Below, piece by piece: positions 1 through 8,697 of a stretch of DNA of 27,539 bases. This DNA is from Aeolococcus sp035552595 (lineage in GTDB: Bacteria > Chloroflexota > Dormibacteria > Aeolococcales > Aeolococcaceae). A program made the translations under genes and the position numbers. Below the pieces are notes generated by a model, which ran no database searches, was not told the origin of the DNA, and saw nothing but the letters and a program-made list of their open reading frames with translations. Location: NCBI GenBank assembly GCA_035552595.1, contig DASZKZ010000072.1, forward strand, positions 1 through 27,539, read 5' to 3'. Within the stretch, counting starts at the first letter, position 1, and the number at the start of each line of letters is the position of its first letter.

Positions 1-253
1 CCAGCCGTCCCCGCGCCTGCTCGAGCATGTCGGCGGAGGCGTCGAGGGCCACCACCCGGCCGCGGGGCAGGCGGCGCAGAAGGTGCTGCGTGACCCGGCC
101 GGTGCCGCAGCCGGCGTCGACCACCGTCTCATCGCCCTCCAGCGGGAGGCGGTCGAGCACGGCGGTCCCCCACCGCGTCTGCGGGTCGGCGACCCGGTCA
201 TATGCGGTCGCGTCCCACCTCGACGAGCTGTCCGCCGACTCGTGGGCGCTCAT
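1..253 (-). CDS. Class I SAM-dependent methyltransferase (partial, C-terminus outside window)
   Basis: Reading from ATG at 253 down to the window edge gives 84 codons of a Rossmann-fold methyltransferase. SAM motif I (VDAGCGTGRV) lies near residues 44-53. It is followed by the second strand VVALDAS, whose acidic residue normally binds the ribose of SAM, and then DMLEQAR. This layout matches the Methyltransf_11/25-type families, which include trans-aconitate and ubiquinone/menaquinone methyltransferases. The substrate cannot be told because the acceptor half is missing. A TACCCT hexamer at 266-261 sits exactly 7 nt before the ATG with no SD, supporting this start and a leaderless transcript. 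The gene diverges from the phosphatase at 325. The family call is firm; the reaction is unknown. Confidence 0.85.
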   Translation of the reverse strand, partial: MSAHESADSSSRWDATAYDRVADPQTRWGTAVLDRLPLEGDETVVDAGCGTGRVTQHLLRRLPRGRVVALDASADMLEQARGRL

Positions 254-260
254 GCGGCGC

Positions 261-266
261 AGGGTA
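261..266 (-). promoter_or_regulatory. Putative -10 element of the methyltransferase gene
   Basis: On the minus strand TACCCT fits TAnnnT and is separated by 7 nt from the ATG at 253. No purine-rich SD lies in between. A leaderless start is inferred from this spacing, which recurs at several genes in the window. Confidence 0.5.
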
Positions 267-312
267 GCGCGCGGCGCCCGCCGGCCCCGGTGGAGTGGAG
301 CTCTCGATCCCG

Positions 313-318
313 TAGCAT
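313..318 (+). promoter_or_regulatory. Putative -10 element of the histidine phosphatase gene
   Basis: TAGCAT fits TAnnnT and lies 6 nt before the ATG at 325. No SD is present, so the mRNA probably starts at or next to the start codon. No convincing -35 was seen. Confidence 0.45.
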
Positions 319-324
319 CGTGCC

Positions 325-987
325 ATGTCCTCCGAGCCGCACACGCGCGTCTATCTCGCCCGCCACTGCGATGTGCGCAACCCCGACCGGGTCCTCTACG
401 GACATCTCCCCAATTTCCCGCTCAGCGAGAAGGGCGTCCGTCAGGCGCACGCGCTCGGCAGCACCCTGGCGGCCACGAGCGCCCGCCAGATCTTCACCAG
501 CCCCCTGGAGCGCGCCCGGCAGACCGCTGAGATCATCGCCGGCCACATCCCGGGGTCAGCCATCACGGTCACCGACGACCTCATCGAGGCCCGCTTCGGC
601 CTCTACCTGCAGGGCGTCCAGCCCAAGCACGTGCCCTGGCGCAGGCCGCTGTGGTTGATCCACATGGTGTGGCCGGGGCTCCTGCCCAACGACGAGCGCG
701 TCGATGAGATGGCTGCTCGCGTGGAGCGGCCGATCCGGCAGATCCTGACGACGGCTCCCGAGGAGGGAGGCATCTGCGTCAGCCATGGCGACCCCATCCA
801 GGCTTTCTGGGTGCGCAGCGAGGGCCGCCCCGCCTGGGCGCTGCACCGCCTCCAGTGCGCCAAGGGCGGCATGCTCGAGCTCGACTACGCCGGTGGACAG
901 CTGCGTCAGACCACCTACCGCCCCCCGCGCCCGGACAACGCCACCGCGGTCCCGAGCAGCCAGTCGGAGGCCGGCGACGTCGTCTGA
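325..987 (+). CDS. Histidine phosphatase family protein (phosphoglycerate mutase-like)
   Basis: A 220-residue protein of the branch-1 histidine phosphatase superfamily. The phosphate-accepting His is in LARHCDV (R13-H14) near the N-terminus. The family normally has RHG here, and this protein has Cys in place of Gly. The second catalytic His is in CVSHGDP (about H154), and an SPLERARQTAE segment supplies the usual phosphate-pocket Arg. Relatives dephosphorylate sugar phosphates, cofactors or phosphohistidine proteins, and nothing here selects a substrate. The last 25 or so residues are polar and probably disordered. The start is supported by the -10-like hexamer 6 nt upstream. The gene runs convergently towards the FAD-domain gene, with 7 bp between their stops. 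Confidence 0.85.
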   Translation: MSSEPHTRVYLARHCDVRNPDRVLYGHLPNFPLSEKGVRQAHALGSTLAATSARQIFTSPLERARQTAEIIAGHIPGSAITVTDDLIEARFGLYLQGVQPKHVPWRRPLWLIHMVWPGLLPNDERVDEMAARVERPIRQILTTAPEEGGICVSHGDPIQAFWVRSEGRPAWALHRLQCAKGGMLELDYAGGQLRQTTYRPPRPDNATAVPSSQSEAGDVV

Positions 988-994
988 GCGCTCG

Positions 995-1609
995 TCAGCC
1001 CGTGAAGGCGGCGCCGACGTCGATCCCCGCCTCACCGCGCCAGGGTCCGAGCCCGGGCTCCGCGGCGGTGCGTGCTCCCGCCGGCTCCAGTCGCAGCGCC
1101 ACCGCGAGGATCAGGCCGAGGCGGGCGCCACTGCCGAGCGCCAGCCCCGGGAGGTCGTAACCAACCACGTCCTTGAGCGTCCGGCCGCCCGCGGAGATGA
1201 GCGCGCCGGCGACGGTGAGGAGATGAACCCCGGCGAGGGTGCGGTGGGCGATCTCCCCGAGAGCCACCGACTCCCCCACCCTCTCGCTGCGCACGCTGGG
1301 CAGCCCGCTGACGGCCAGGCGTCCCGCCACGGCCGCCTCGCGAACCACTGTCCAGGGAGCGCCCGCACCGGCATGGAGAAGCAGCCCGTCCGGGTCGAGG
1401 AGGACGGAGTTGAGGTGATCGGTGCTGATCACGACATCGGCGTCGCTCGCTCGCGCCGACCCCTCCGGTGCGACGGGGACACCGGCGCCGGCGCAGGTCG
1501 CCAGCACCTCGCGCAGCTGGGTGATGTTGGCAGGGAGCACCACGCTGCCGGAGCCGAGCCCGGTATTGCCCACGATGGCGTCGAGCTGGCGGCGCAGGGT
1601 CTCCTCCAC
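995..1609 (-). CDS. Short FAD-binding-domain protein (GlcD/GlcE-like, FAD_binding_4)
   Basis: From GTG at 1609 this encodes 204 residues resembling the PCMH-type FAD-binding module of GlcD/GlcE glycolate oxidase subunits. The best match is the C-terminal half: GRTLKDVVGYDLPGLALGSG followed by LGLILAVALRLEP, the usual flavin-pocket signature of these enzymes. The N-terminal half has the expected VVLPANITQLREVLATC strand-helix. The glycine-rich loop normally seen next (RGGGT-like) is replaced by PEGSARASDA. The protein stops where a GlcE subunit would continue, so it is about 60% of normal length and lacks a substrate domain. GTG 1609 is chosen because a TAGACT hexamer precedes it by 7 nt; translation further upstream would run through the promoter dyad. 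It may be a degenerate or partner-dependent subunit; FAD binding is uncertain. Confidence 0.65.
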   Translation of the reverse strand: MEETLRRQLDAIVGNTGLGSGSVVLPANITQLREVLATCAGAGVPVAPEGSARASDADVVISTDHLNSVLLDPDGLLLHAGAGAPWTVVREAAVAGRLAVSGLPSVRSERVGESVALGEIAHRTLAGVHLLTVAGALISAGGRTLKDVVGYDLPGLALGSGARLGLILAVALRLEPAGARTAAEPGLGPWRGEAGIDVGAAFTG

Positions 1610-1610
1610 G

Positions 1611-1645
1611 CGGGGGAGTCTAGGTCGGCGGCCTAGACTCCCGCG
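1611..1645. promoter_or_regulatory. Mirror-symmetric divergent promoter/operator dyad
   Basis: Perfect 11-bp inverted arms GGGAGTCTAGG (1614-1624) and CCTAGACTCCC (1632-1642) flank a 7-bp centre. Symmetry resumes for two more base pairs after one mismatch. Each arm contains TAGACT, a TAnnnT -10 match, reading outwards. Exactly 7 nt separate each hexamer from a GTG codon (1609 on minus, 1647 on plus). The dyad can therefore act as two back-to-back leaderless promoters and might also bind a dimeric regulator. The symmetry is seen; the function is inferred. Confidence 0.6.
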
Positions 1646-1646
1646 A

Positions 1647-3266
1647 GTGCCAGGTCCTCCCCTCCCGCCACTCGACGACCTCGGCAAGCGCTATGTGAGC
1701 GAGCTCTTCGACTTCAGCCCGGGTGAGGCACGGGCCAACGGCGACCACTCCTACGACGGCCGACAGGGACCGGTGGGCGCCGCGGCCACGGCGCACCGCG
1801 TGGCTCAGCTCGCCACCCTCGCCAGCGAGCTCGACCGCGTCGCCGCAGCCGACGTCGAGGAGCGCGCCGACCAGATCACCCTGCGCCACCGCCTCGCCCT
1901 CGAGCACTTTCGGCTGGTCGAGCTGGACGCGGGGCGGCGCAATCCCCTGTCGGCGATCTTCCGCGGAGCCGACCCCCAGCCGTACTGCACCCACGACTAC
2001 GCACCCGTCCCGGTGCGCGCCGAGGGTCTGGCCCAACAGCTCGAAGGGCTGCCCGGCTGGCTCGACGCGGCCCTCGACGAGCTCGGCGATTCCCTCGACG
2101 CGGGCCCGCGCCGTGTTGCCATCGGGGTTGCCCGCGGACTCGCCGCCTTCTACAGCAACGACATCGACGCCACCCTGCCCCTCCCCGACCATCCCGACCT
2201 GCGCGCCCTGCTCCAGGGCCGCGCCGCCGCTGCCGGGCGTGCCTGCGCGAGGTTCGCGGAGGCCATCGAGGTCCGCCAGGCCACCCCGGACGCGGCTCTC
2301 GGCGAGCGCCGTTTTCTGGCCATGCTGGAGGCACAGGAGGGGGTCAGCGAGAGCCTCCCCGGGCTGCGCGCCATGGCCGACGCCGAGCTTGCCCAGCTGC
2401 GGGGCCGGTTCGTGGAGGTGGCCCACGGCATCGCGGGCTCGGGCGGGGTGGCGGAGGCGGTGGCGATGATGGAGAGCGACCATCCGGCCGCCGCATCGCT
2501 GATCGATGAGGCGGCTGCCAGCCTCGACAGGCTGCGCCAGTTCTGGCGCGACGGCGACGCGCTGTCCATCCCCGAGGCCCCGTGCCGGGTGATCGCCTCG
2601 CCACCCTACCTGCGCTTTGTCACCGCCGCCCTCGACCCGGCGGGCACGCTCGCCGAGGCCACGGTGGAGAGCAACTATCTGGTCACTCCCGTCGACGAGT
2701 CGATGAGCGAGCGGCAGGCGGAGGAATGGCTGCGGACGTTCAATCGCTGGAGCCTCGAGAACATTGCGGTTCATGAGGTGTACCCGGGCCACTTCGTGCA
2801 TTTCGTCCACGCTCGCCGGCAGCGCAGCCTGGTGCGCCGGGTCGGCTTCGTGGCGGGGTTCGGCGAGGGCTGGGCCCATTACGCAGAGCAGCTCGCCATC
2901 GAGCAGGGATTGGCCGAGGGCCGGCCCATCCTCCACCTCGCCCAGATCCACGACGCCCTGCTCCGCGCCTGCCGCTTCCGGGCCACGCTGATGCTGCACA
3001 CAGAGGGCGCCTCGGTCGACGACGCCACCACGCTGTTCGTCTCCAGCTCCGGGATGGCGGAGTTTCCAGCGCGCCGTGAGGCGGAGCGCGGGACGTACGA
3101 CCCCATGTACCTGGCGTACACGTACGGGAAGCTGCGCATCCTGGAGTGGCGCGCCGAGCTCGAGAAGCGGCCGGGCTTCAGCCTGCGCGGCTTCCACGAG
3201 ACCATGCTCGCCAGCGGCTTCCCCCCTCTGGCAGCGGTGCGCGAGCTGGTGCTCAACGCGGAATAG
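1647..3266 (+). CDS. DUF885 family protein (putative zinc metallopeptidase)
   Basis: From GTG at 1647 this is a 539-residue protein of the DUF885 family, a mostly helical group placed near gluzincin peptidases. The family signature HEVYPGHF is at residues 376-383, with H376, E377 and H382 as the expected zinc and catalytic residues. GFGEGWAHYAEQL follows, with E407 as the likely third ligand. The C-terminal TYGKLRILEWR and FHETMLASGFPPL segments are typical of the family. There is no signal peptide, so it is probably cytosolic. The N-terminal LGKRYVSELFDFSPGEA matches the usual family beginning. The GTG start is preceded by TAGACT at 7 nt and by no SD. A peptidase role is inferred from the motif, and the substrate is unknown. 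It converges on nuoN across a hairpin. Confidence 0.8.
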   Translation: MPGPPLPPLDDLGKRYVSELFDFSPGEARANGDHSYDGRQGPVGAAATAHRVAQLATLASELDRVAAADVEERADQITLRHRLALEHFRLVELDAGRRNPLSAIFRGADPQPYCTHDYAPVPVRAEGLAQQLEGLPGWLDAALDELGDSLDAGPRRVAIGVARGLAAFYSNDIDATLPLPDHPDLRALLQGRAAAAGRACARFAEAIEVRQATPDAALGERRFLAMLEAQEGVSESLPGLRAMADAELAQLRGRFVEVAHGIAGSGGVAEAVAMMESDHPAAASLIDEAAASLDRLRQFWRDGDALSIPEAPCRVIASPPYLRFVTAALDPAGTLAEATVESNYLVTPVDESMSERQAEEWLRTFNRWSLENIAVHEVYPGHFVHFVHARRQRSLVRRVGFVAGFGEGWAHYAEQLAIEQGLAEGRPILHLAQIHDALLRACRFRATLMLHTEGASVDDATTLFVSSSGMAEFPARREAERGTYDPMYLAYTYGKLRILEWRAELEKRPGFSLRGFHETMLASGFPPLAAVRELVLNAE

Positions 3267-3283
3267 CGGCGCACATCGGCAAT

Positions 3284-3331
3284 CCCGTCGGGAAGCGACA
3301 GCGGCGCCCGAGGCGCGCCGAGGGCGACGGG
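3284..3331. terminator. Possible bidirectional terminator hairpin
   Basis: CCCGTCG (3284-3290) and CGACGGG (3325-3331) form a perfect 7-bp stem around a GC-rich interior that can pair further (CGGCGC with GCGCG/CCG). It sits in the 70-bp gap between two convergent genes, the DUF885 gene and nuoN. There is no T-tract on either side, so any termination would not be a classical intrinsic type. Confidence 0.35.
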
Positions 3332-3336
3332 GGTGA

Positions 3337-4851
3337 TCAAATCAACCCGCTGGGCAGCACTCCGTGTTGCGCGGCCACGGCGACGTTGTACAGCAGGCCG
3401 ACGAAGATGCCCAGCACCAGCGTGCCCGCACCGGTGAGCGCCAGTACCCCTGCCCCCACCGGCGAGGTGCGCGACCAGTTGTACACCGGCTGGTCTGGCC
3501 CCGGCCGCGTGTACATCAGCAGGGCGATGCGCAGGTAGTAGAAGACCGAGACGGCGCTGGTGGCGATACCCCACAGGGCCAGCGGCACCTGGTGCGCACC
3601 GATGGCAGCCGCGAAGACGAAGAACTTGGCGAAGAACCCCGCGGTGGGAGGGAATCCGCCCAGGGAGAGCAGCGACAGGCCCATCGCCGCGGCCACGTAC
3701 GGGCGCCGGAACGCCAGGCCTCGGAGGCTGTCGTAGCTGTCCATGTCCTCACCGCGCCCGGCCATGATGGTGATCACCGCGAAGGCTCCGATGTTGGTCA
3801 CCGCGTACGCCGCCAGGTAATAGAGAGCGGCGATGGTGCCCAGGGGGCTCAGCACCACCACCCCGATGAGGATGTAGCCTCCCTGGGCGATGCCGGAATA
3901 TCCGAGCACCCGCTTGAGGCTGGTCTGGCGGAGCGCGGCCACGTTGCCGATGACCATCGAGGCGATCGCCACGATGTACACGATCACCTTCCAGCGGTCG
4001 TACACCGTGGGCTGGCCCAGCGTGTAGGTGAACACCCGGATCAGCGCAGCGAACGCCGCCACCTTGGTGGTCACGCTCATGAAGGTGGTGACCGATGTCG
4101 GCGCGCCCTGGTAGACATCCGGTGTCCAGGTGTGGAACGGGGCGGCGCTGATCTTGAAGGCGAGGCCCACGAAGAGCAGAGCGATGCCGGCCATGAGCAG
4201 CGGATCGACGGTGGTGCCCGCACTCTGCAGCGCCGAGGCGATCTGGGCGAGCTGGGTGTGCCCGGTCTCGCCGTAGATCAGGGCCATGCCGAAGAGCAGG
4301 AACCCGGAGGCGAATCCACCCAGCAGCAGGTATTTCAATGCCGCCTCCTGGGAGCGCGGCTCGGTGCGGCTGAAACCGCTGAGAATGTAGAGGGCGATGG
4401 AGAGCAGCTCGATGGCCAGGAAGATGACCATCAGGCTGCTGGCGCCGGCGAGGAGCATCATCCCCGTCGCCGCGGCCAGGATCAGCGAGTAGTACTCACC
4501 GAAATGCAGGCCTCGGCGGTTGAGGTACATCGGGCTGATCATCAAAACCAGCGCCGTGCTCACCAGGATGATGGCGTTGACGAAGAGCCCGAAGCGGTCG
4601 TACGCGAACGAGCCGAAGTACACCGTGTGCGGGGTGGCGGCGTCGAACCATCCCCACACCGTGGCGCCGAACGACGCCGCCACCACCACCAGGCTGAAGC
4701 CCGCCAACCAGCCGCGCTGGGATGCGCTGGTGACCAGGTCGAGCATGAGCAGGGCGACGAAGCCGCCCGCGAGGATCACCTCGGGGAGGATGCCGAGGAT
4801 GTCCACCCCGTTGGGGGTGGTCAGCGCCGGCAGGGCGGCGAGCACGGTCAC
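3337..4851 (-). CDS. nuoN: NADH-quinone oxidoreductase subunit N
   Basis: A 504-residue antiporter-like membrane subunit of respiratory complex I, one of the three large proton-translocating subunits. The signature of this fold is present as FHTWTPDVYQGAPTSVTTFMS followed by TKVAAFAALIRVF, where the Lys in TKVAAF is a conserved channel residue. About 14 hydrophobic segments are visible. The start is GTG at 4851, overlapping the nuoM TGA as GTGA, which favours translational coupling. It is the last gene of the operon and ends against a convergent neighbour. Assignment as N rather than L or M rests on length, sequence and terminal position. Confidence 0.96.
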   Translation of the reverse strand: MTVLAALPALTTPNGVDILGILPEVILAGGFVALLMLDLVTSASQRGWLAGFSLVVVAASFGATVWGWFDAATPHTVYFGSFAYDRFGLFVNAIILVSTALVLMISPMYLNRRGLHFGEYYSLILAAATGMMLLAGASSLMVIFLAIELLSIALYILSGFSRTEPRSQEAALKYLLLGGFASGFLLFGMALIYGETGHTQLAQIASALQSAGTTVDPLLMAGIALLFVGLAFKISAAPFHTWTPDVYQGAPTSVTTFMSVTTKVAAFAALIRVFTYTLGQPTVYDRWKVIVYIVAIASMVIGNVAALRQTSLKRVLGYSGIAQGGYILIGVVVLSPLGTIAALYYLAAYAVTNIGAFAVITIMAGRGEDMDSYDSLRGLAFRRPYVAAAMGLSLLSLGGFPPTAGFFAKFFVFAAAIGAHQVPLALWGIATSAVSVFYYLRIALLMYTRPGPDQPVYNWSRTSPVGAGVLALTGAGTLVLGIFVGLLYNVAVAAQHGVLPSGLI

Positions 4852-6425
4852 GGCGTCCCACTCGAGCTGTTCGCAGGAACCGCGACCAGCGCCGTGGCGG
4901 GGGGCGCGCTCTCGGCGATCGCCACGGCCTGCTGCACGCTGGGGCGCGCGATGTCGGTGACGGGGCGGGGGAACACCCCGATCAGCACCATGAGAGCTGT
5001 GAGCGGGAGCAGCACCAGGCCCTGGCCGAAGCGGATGTCACGCACCTTCTCGGTGCGCGGCTGGGGCGGATCGTGCATCAGCCCCTGGTGGAGCCGCAGC
5101 ATGTACCAGCTGGCGATCACCACCCCGACACCCGCCGCCACCGCGTACACGGGGTGGAGCTGGAAGGCGCCGAGCATGATCGAGAACTCGCCCACGAAGG
5201 AGTTCATCCCCGGCATCCCCAGGCCGGCGAGCGTGGCCACCAGGAAGAAGGCGTAGAGCCACGGCATGCGCTTCTCCAGGCCGGCGAGCTCGCGGATGTC
5301 GCGCGTGCCGGTGCGCTCCTCCACCAGCCCGACGATGATGAACAGCGCGGCGATGATGATGCCGTGGTTGACGATCTGGATCACCGCGCCGTTGATGCCG
5401 TTGATGGTCAGGGTGAAGATGCCCAGCGCGATGAAGCCGAGATGGCTGATGCTCGAGTAGGCGACGATGCGCTTGAGGTCCGTCTCGCTCAGCGCCATGA
5501 GCGCGCCGTAGATGATGCTCAGCACCGCCAGCGCGGCGAAGAACCACTTGAAGGTGTTGACGGCATCGGGAAACAGGGTGAGGCCGAAGCGGATGAAACC
5601 GTAGGCCCCGAGCTTGCTGACCAGCCCGGCGAAGAACACCAGCACCGGCACCGGCGCCGACTCGTACAGATCGGGCAGCCAGGTGTGGAACGGCACCATG
5701 GGGATCTTGATGGCGAAGGCGGCGGCGAAGGCCAGGAAGGCCCACTGCTCGGGGCTGAACGTGCTGATGTTCACCCAGGGGATGACCAGCGGCGTCCGCG
5801 ACATCTGGCCGCCGAGCAGCGCCGTGATGTCGAACGAACCATGGTGTCCGGCGAACTGCAGCGCGATGATGGCCACGAGCATGAGCAGGCTGCCGGCGAC
5901 CGTGTAGATGATGAACTTCAGTGTCGCCCGGCCACGGTTCTCGTTGCCGTAGTTGGCGAGGATGAAGTAGAGAGGGATGAGCATGCCCTCCCAGAAGAGG
6001 TAGAACAGCAGCAGGTCAAGGCTGAGCAGGACGCCCGCCGTCATGGTCTCGGTGAGCAGCAGCAGCCCGCAGAAGAGCTTGAGCCGCTCCGTGTCGCGGC
6101 GCGAGATCAGCACCGCGGCGAGCAGGAACACGCCGGCGTTGAGCGCCAGGATCCACGCCGAGATGCCATCGAGGCCGAGGTGGTAGCCGGCGCCGATGGC
6201 GGGGATCCAGCTGTGCACCTCTTCGTAGTGGAAGCTCAGCGGACCCGCCGATTGGGAGGTCCCGTTCATCCCGGCGACAAGTGACCAGACCACCACCGCT
6301 GTGGCCGCGGTGGCCGCCACGGTGAAGACCTTGAGCAAGGTGGCGGCGGTGCGCGGGATCAGCTGCAACAGCAGTGAGGCGCCGATGGGAATGCAGAGGA
6401 CGACGGTGAGCCAGGGGATGTTCAT
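4848..6425 (-). CDS. nuoM: NADH-quinone oxidoreductase subunit M
   Basis: A 525-residue proton-pumping membrane subunit of complex I. The ATG at 6425 overlaps the nuoL TGA as ATGA; an open frame continues upstream but only inside nuoL. The sequence begins MNIPWLTVVLC with an immediate membrane helix. The signature FHTWLPDLYESAPVPVLVFF and the LVSKLGAYGFIRF segment, with its channel Lys, are present. DLKRIVAYSSISHLGFIALG is the typical helix-8/helix-break region. The C-terminus ends in an Ala/Pro/Ser-rich soluble stretch overlapping nuoN by 4 nt. Length and motifs are standard. Confidence 0.96.
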   Translation of the reverse strand: MNIPWLTVVLCIPIGASLLLQLIPRTAATLLKVFTVAATAATAVVVWSLVAGMNGTSQSAGPLSFHYEEVHSWIPAIGAGYHLGLDGISAWILALNAGVFLLAAVLISRRDTERLKLFCGLLLLTETMTAGVLLSLDLLLFYLFWEGMLIPLYFILANYGNENRGRATLKFIIYTVAGSLLMLVAIIALQFAGHHGSFDITALLGGQMSRTPLVIPWVNISTFSPEQWAFLAFAAAFAIKIPMVPFHTWLPDLYESAPVPVLVFFAGLVSKLGAYGFIRFGLTLFPDAVNTFKWFFAALAVLSIIYGALMALSETDLKRIVAYSSISHLGFIALGIFTLTINGINGAVIQIVNHGIIIAALFIIVGLVEERTGTRDIRELAGLEKRMPWLYAFFLVATLAGLGMPGMNSFVGEFSIMLGAFQLHPVYAVAAGVGVVIASWYMLRLHQGLMHDPPQPRTEKVRDIRFGQGLVLLPLTALMVLIGVFPRPVTDIARPSVQQAVAIAESAPPATALVAVPANSSSGTP

Positions 6426-8389
6426 CGCGACACCAGCACGATGGTGAGCACCACGAAGAGACCGGCCGCCGCGATCATGTACGACGCGTAGTCGCGGATC
6501 AGCCCGGTCTGGTAATCGCGCGCCCAGACTCCCAGCTCCGAGCAGGCGTCGGCGACGAGCCGGACCCAGCCGTCCATGGCTCGTGGCTCCACCACCTTGC
6601 GCAGAGTTCGGGCCAGGGAGATGGTGGGACGCACCAGGAGCGCGTCGTAGATCTCGTCGAAGTAGAACCTGTTGTAGGAGAGCTGCGGCAGGGCGCGGGG
6701 CAGCCGCTCCACCACCACCCCGGGCTCGGGTCGGCGCTGCAGCCACAGGCGCGCCGCCAGGCCCGCCCCCGCCAGGGAGGCGACCGTCCCGGCGACGCCG
6801 GCGACGACCGCCTGCCAGGTGCTCAGGTCGACGGCGAGCGCGCCCGACGTCGGAGTGGTGAACACCGGGGACAGAAAGCGTGCGAACACCCCGATGAGGA
6901 AGTTGTCATGGATGAGCAGCGCCCACACCCCCAGCACCAGGCCCAGCCCGGCGCTGAGCACCGCCAGGATCGCGACCGGGCCCAGCATCACCGTGGGCGC
7001 CTCGTGGGCCGCGTACACGCGCGCCGTCTGGGGCTCGCCGCGGAACACGGTGGCCCAGAGCCGGAAGGCGTACAGCCCGGTGAGCACGTTGATGCCCAGG
7101 CCGACCAGGTAGAGAACCCACGGGATCGCTCCCGGTCCGTTGGTCAGCCCGAAGCCGAGCAGTCCCTCCTTGCTGAAGAAGCCCACGAAGAAGGGGATGC
7201 CGGCCAGCGCGAACGTGCCGCTGAGAAAGCACAGCTCCGTGCGCCGCATTCGCGCCGCCACCCCTCCCATGAGACGGATGTCCTGCTCGTCGTGGAGCGC
7301 GTGGATGACGTTGCCCGCCGCCATGAAGAGGAGTGCCTTGAAGAGCGCATGAGCGGCGAAGTGGTACATGGCGGCGGAGTAGGCCCCGATGCCGACGGCG
7401 AAGATCATCAGGCCGATCTGCGACATCGTCGAGTAGGCGATGACCCGCTTGATGTCGACCTGGCTGAGCGCGATCACACCGGCCATGAGAGCGGTGCCGA
7501 TGCCCACGCACGCCACCATCCCCTGGGCCACCGGGGCGCGGTCGAAGAGCGGGTGGAAGCGCGCGATCAGGTAGACGCCGGCGGTGACCATGGTGGCCGC
7601 GTGGATCAGCGCCGACACCGGCGTGGGGCCCTCCATGGCGTCGGGAAGCCAGGTGTGCAGCGGGAACTGCGCGCTCTTGGCGAAGGCGCCGACCGCCAGC
7701 AATGAGCAGATCACGGTGATCTCCAGGCCGCTCGATGGGAAGGATCCGGCGGCGGCGAAGATGCCGGGAATGCTCAGCGTGCCCACTCTGAGCACGATCA
7801 GGAACGCCGCGATGACCAGGGCGACGTCACCGATGACCTGGGTGATGAACGCCTTGCGCGCGGCCAGCACAGCGCTGGGCCGCTCGTACCAGAAGCCGAT
7901 CAGCAGGTAGCTGCTCAGGGCCACCAGGGCCCAGCCGATGATGAGGATGACCAGGTCGCCGGCCAGGACCAGCAGCAGCATCGAGAAGATGAACAGGTTC
8001 ATGTAGCTGAAGAAGCGGGCGATGCCGCTGTCGTGCTCCATGTACCCGACCGAGTAGACGTGGATGAGGAACCCGACGCCGGTGATGACCATGACCATGA
8101 GCGCGCTGAGCGGATCGAGGGTGAGGTCCACCCCGACGCTGAACCCGCCGCGGCCGAGGTCGATCCACTGCCAGAGGTGAGCGGTCGCGGACTTGGCGCC
8201 GCCGGGTGCACCGACGACCTGAGCGAGCATCAGGCAGGCCACCACGAACGCCGCCAGGATGCTGAGCGTCCCCACCAGGTTGACCGTGCTGCGGGGAAGT
8301 CGCGGGCCCGCCAGCGCATTGACGAGCGCGCCCCCCAGCGGGAACAGGAGGATCAGGGCTCCGAGCACCGCCACCGCGGAGGTGTTCAT
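6422..8389 (-). CDS. nuoL: NADH-quinone oxidoreductase subunit L
   Basis: A 655-residue complex I subunit, the most distal proton pump, with the long lateral helix at the C-terminus. The family signature FPLHTWLPDAMEGPTPVSAL IH(AATMVTAG) is present, and DIKRVIAYSTMSQIGLMIFA follows. The carboxy-terminal part (LSYNRFYFDEIYDALLVRP onward) matches the region leading into the lateral helix and final anchor. The ATG at 8389 overlaps the nuoK stop as ATGA, and its own stop overlaps nuoM the same way. All essential-looking membrane segments are intact, so the gene appears functional. Confidence 0.97.
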   Translation of the reverse strand: MNTSAVAVLGALILLFPLGGALVNALAGPRLPRSTVNLVGTLSILAAFVVACLMLAQVVGAPGGAKSATAHLWQWIDLGRGGFSVGVDLTLDPLSALMVMVITGVGFLIHVYSVGYMEHDSGIARFFSYMNLFIFSMLLLVLAGDLVILIIGWALVALSSYLLIGFWYERPSAVLAARKAFITQVIGDVALVIAAFLIVLRVGTLSIPGIFAAAGSFPSSGLEITVICSLLAVGAFAKSAQFPLHTWLPDAMEGPTPVSALIHAATMVTAGVYLIARFHPLFDRAPVAQGMVACVGIGTALMAGVIALSQVDIKRVIAYSTMSQIGLMIFAVGIGAYSAAMYHFAAHALFKALLFMAAGNVIHALHDEQDIRLMGGVAARMRRTELCFLSGTFALAGIPFFVGFFSKEGLLGFGLTNGPGAIPWVLYLVGLGINVLTGLYAFRLWATVFRGEPQTARVYAAHEAPTVMLGPVAILAVLSAGLGLVLGVWALLIHDNFLIGVFARFLSPVFTTPTSGALAVDLSTWQAVVAGVAGTVASLAGAGLAARLWLQRRPEPGVVVERLPRALPQLSYNRFYFDEIYDALLVRPTISLARTLRKVVEPRAMDGWVRLVADACSELGVWARDYQTGLIRDYASYMIAAAGLFVVLTIVLVSR

Positions 8390-8697
8390 TCCCTCATCTC
8401 ATCGAGGTCGTCGACGTCGAGCTCGCGACCGAGGCGGAACACCTGGGTGATCAGCGCCAGGCCCACCACCACCTCCGCGGCCGCGACCACGATCACCATG
8501 AAGGCGAACACCTGGCCCTCCTCACTGTTGAGGAAGCGGCCGTAGCTGACGAACACGATGTTGACGGCGTTGAGCATCAGCTCGATGCACATGAACACCA
8601 CGATGGGGTTGCGGCGGATCAGCACGCCCAGTGCCCCGACGCTGAACAGGAAGGCGGCGAGTCCGAGCAGGAACGGGAAGTTGCCGCCCGCGTTCAT
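8386..8697 (-). CDS. nuoK: NADH-quinone oxidoreductase subunit K
   Basis: A 103-residue, three-helix membrane subunit of complex I. The second and third helices carry the two conserved proton-path glutamates: one in MCIELMLNAVN and one in VVAAAEVVVGLAL. The ending RELDVDDLDEMRE is an acidic soluble tail. The ATG at 8697 overlaps the nuoJ stop as ATGA. Size, helix count and glutamate positions agree with the family. Confidence 0.96.
   Translation of the reverse strand: MNAGGNFPFLLGLAAFLFSVGALGVLIRRNPIVVFMCIELMLNAVNIVFVSYGRFLNSEEGQVFAFMVIVVAAAEVVVGLALITQVFRLGRELDVDDLDEMRE

Noticed and set aside
3364..5256. Long plus-strand open frame opposite nuoN and nuoM
   Set aside because: It encodes a His/Gln/Glu/Gly-rich shadow typical of the complement of GC-rich membrane-protein genes; the minus-strand genes have clear family motifs.
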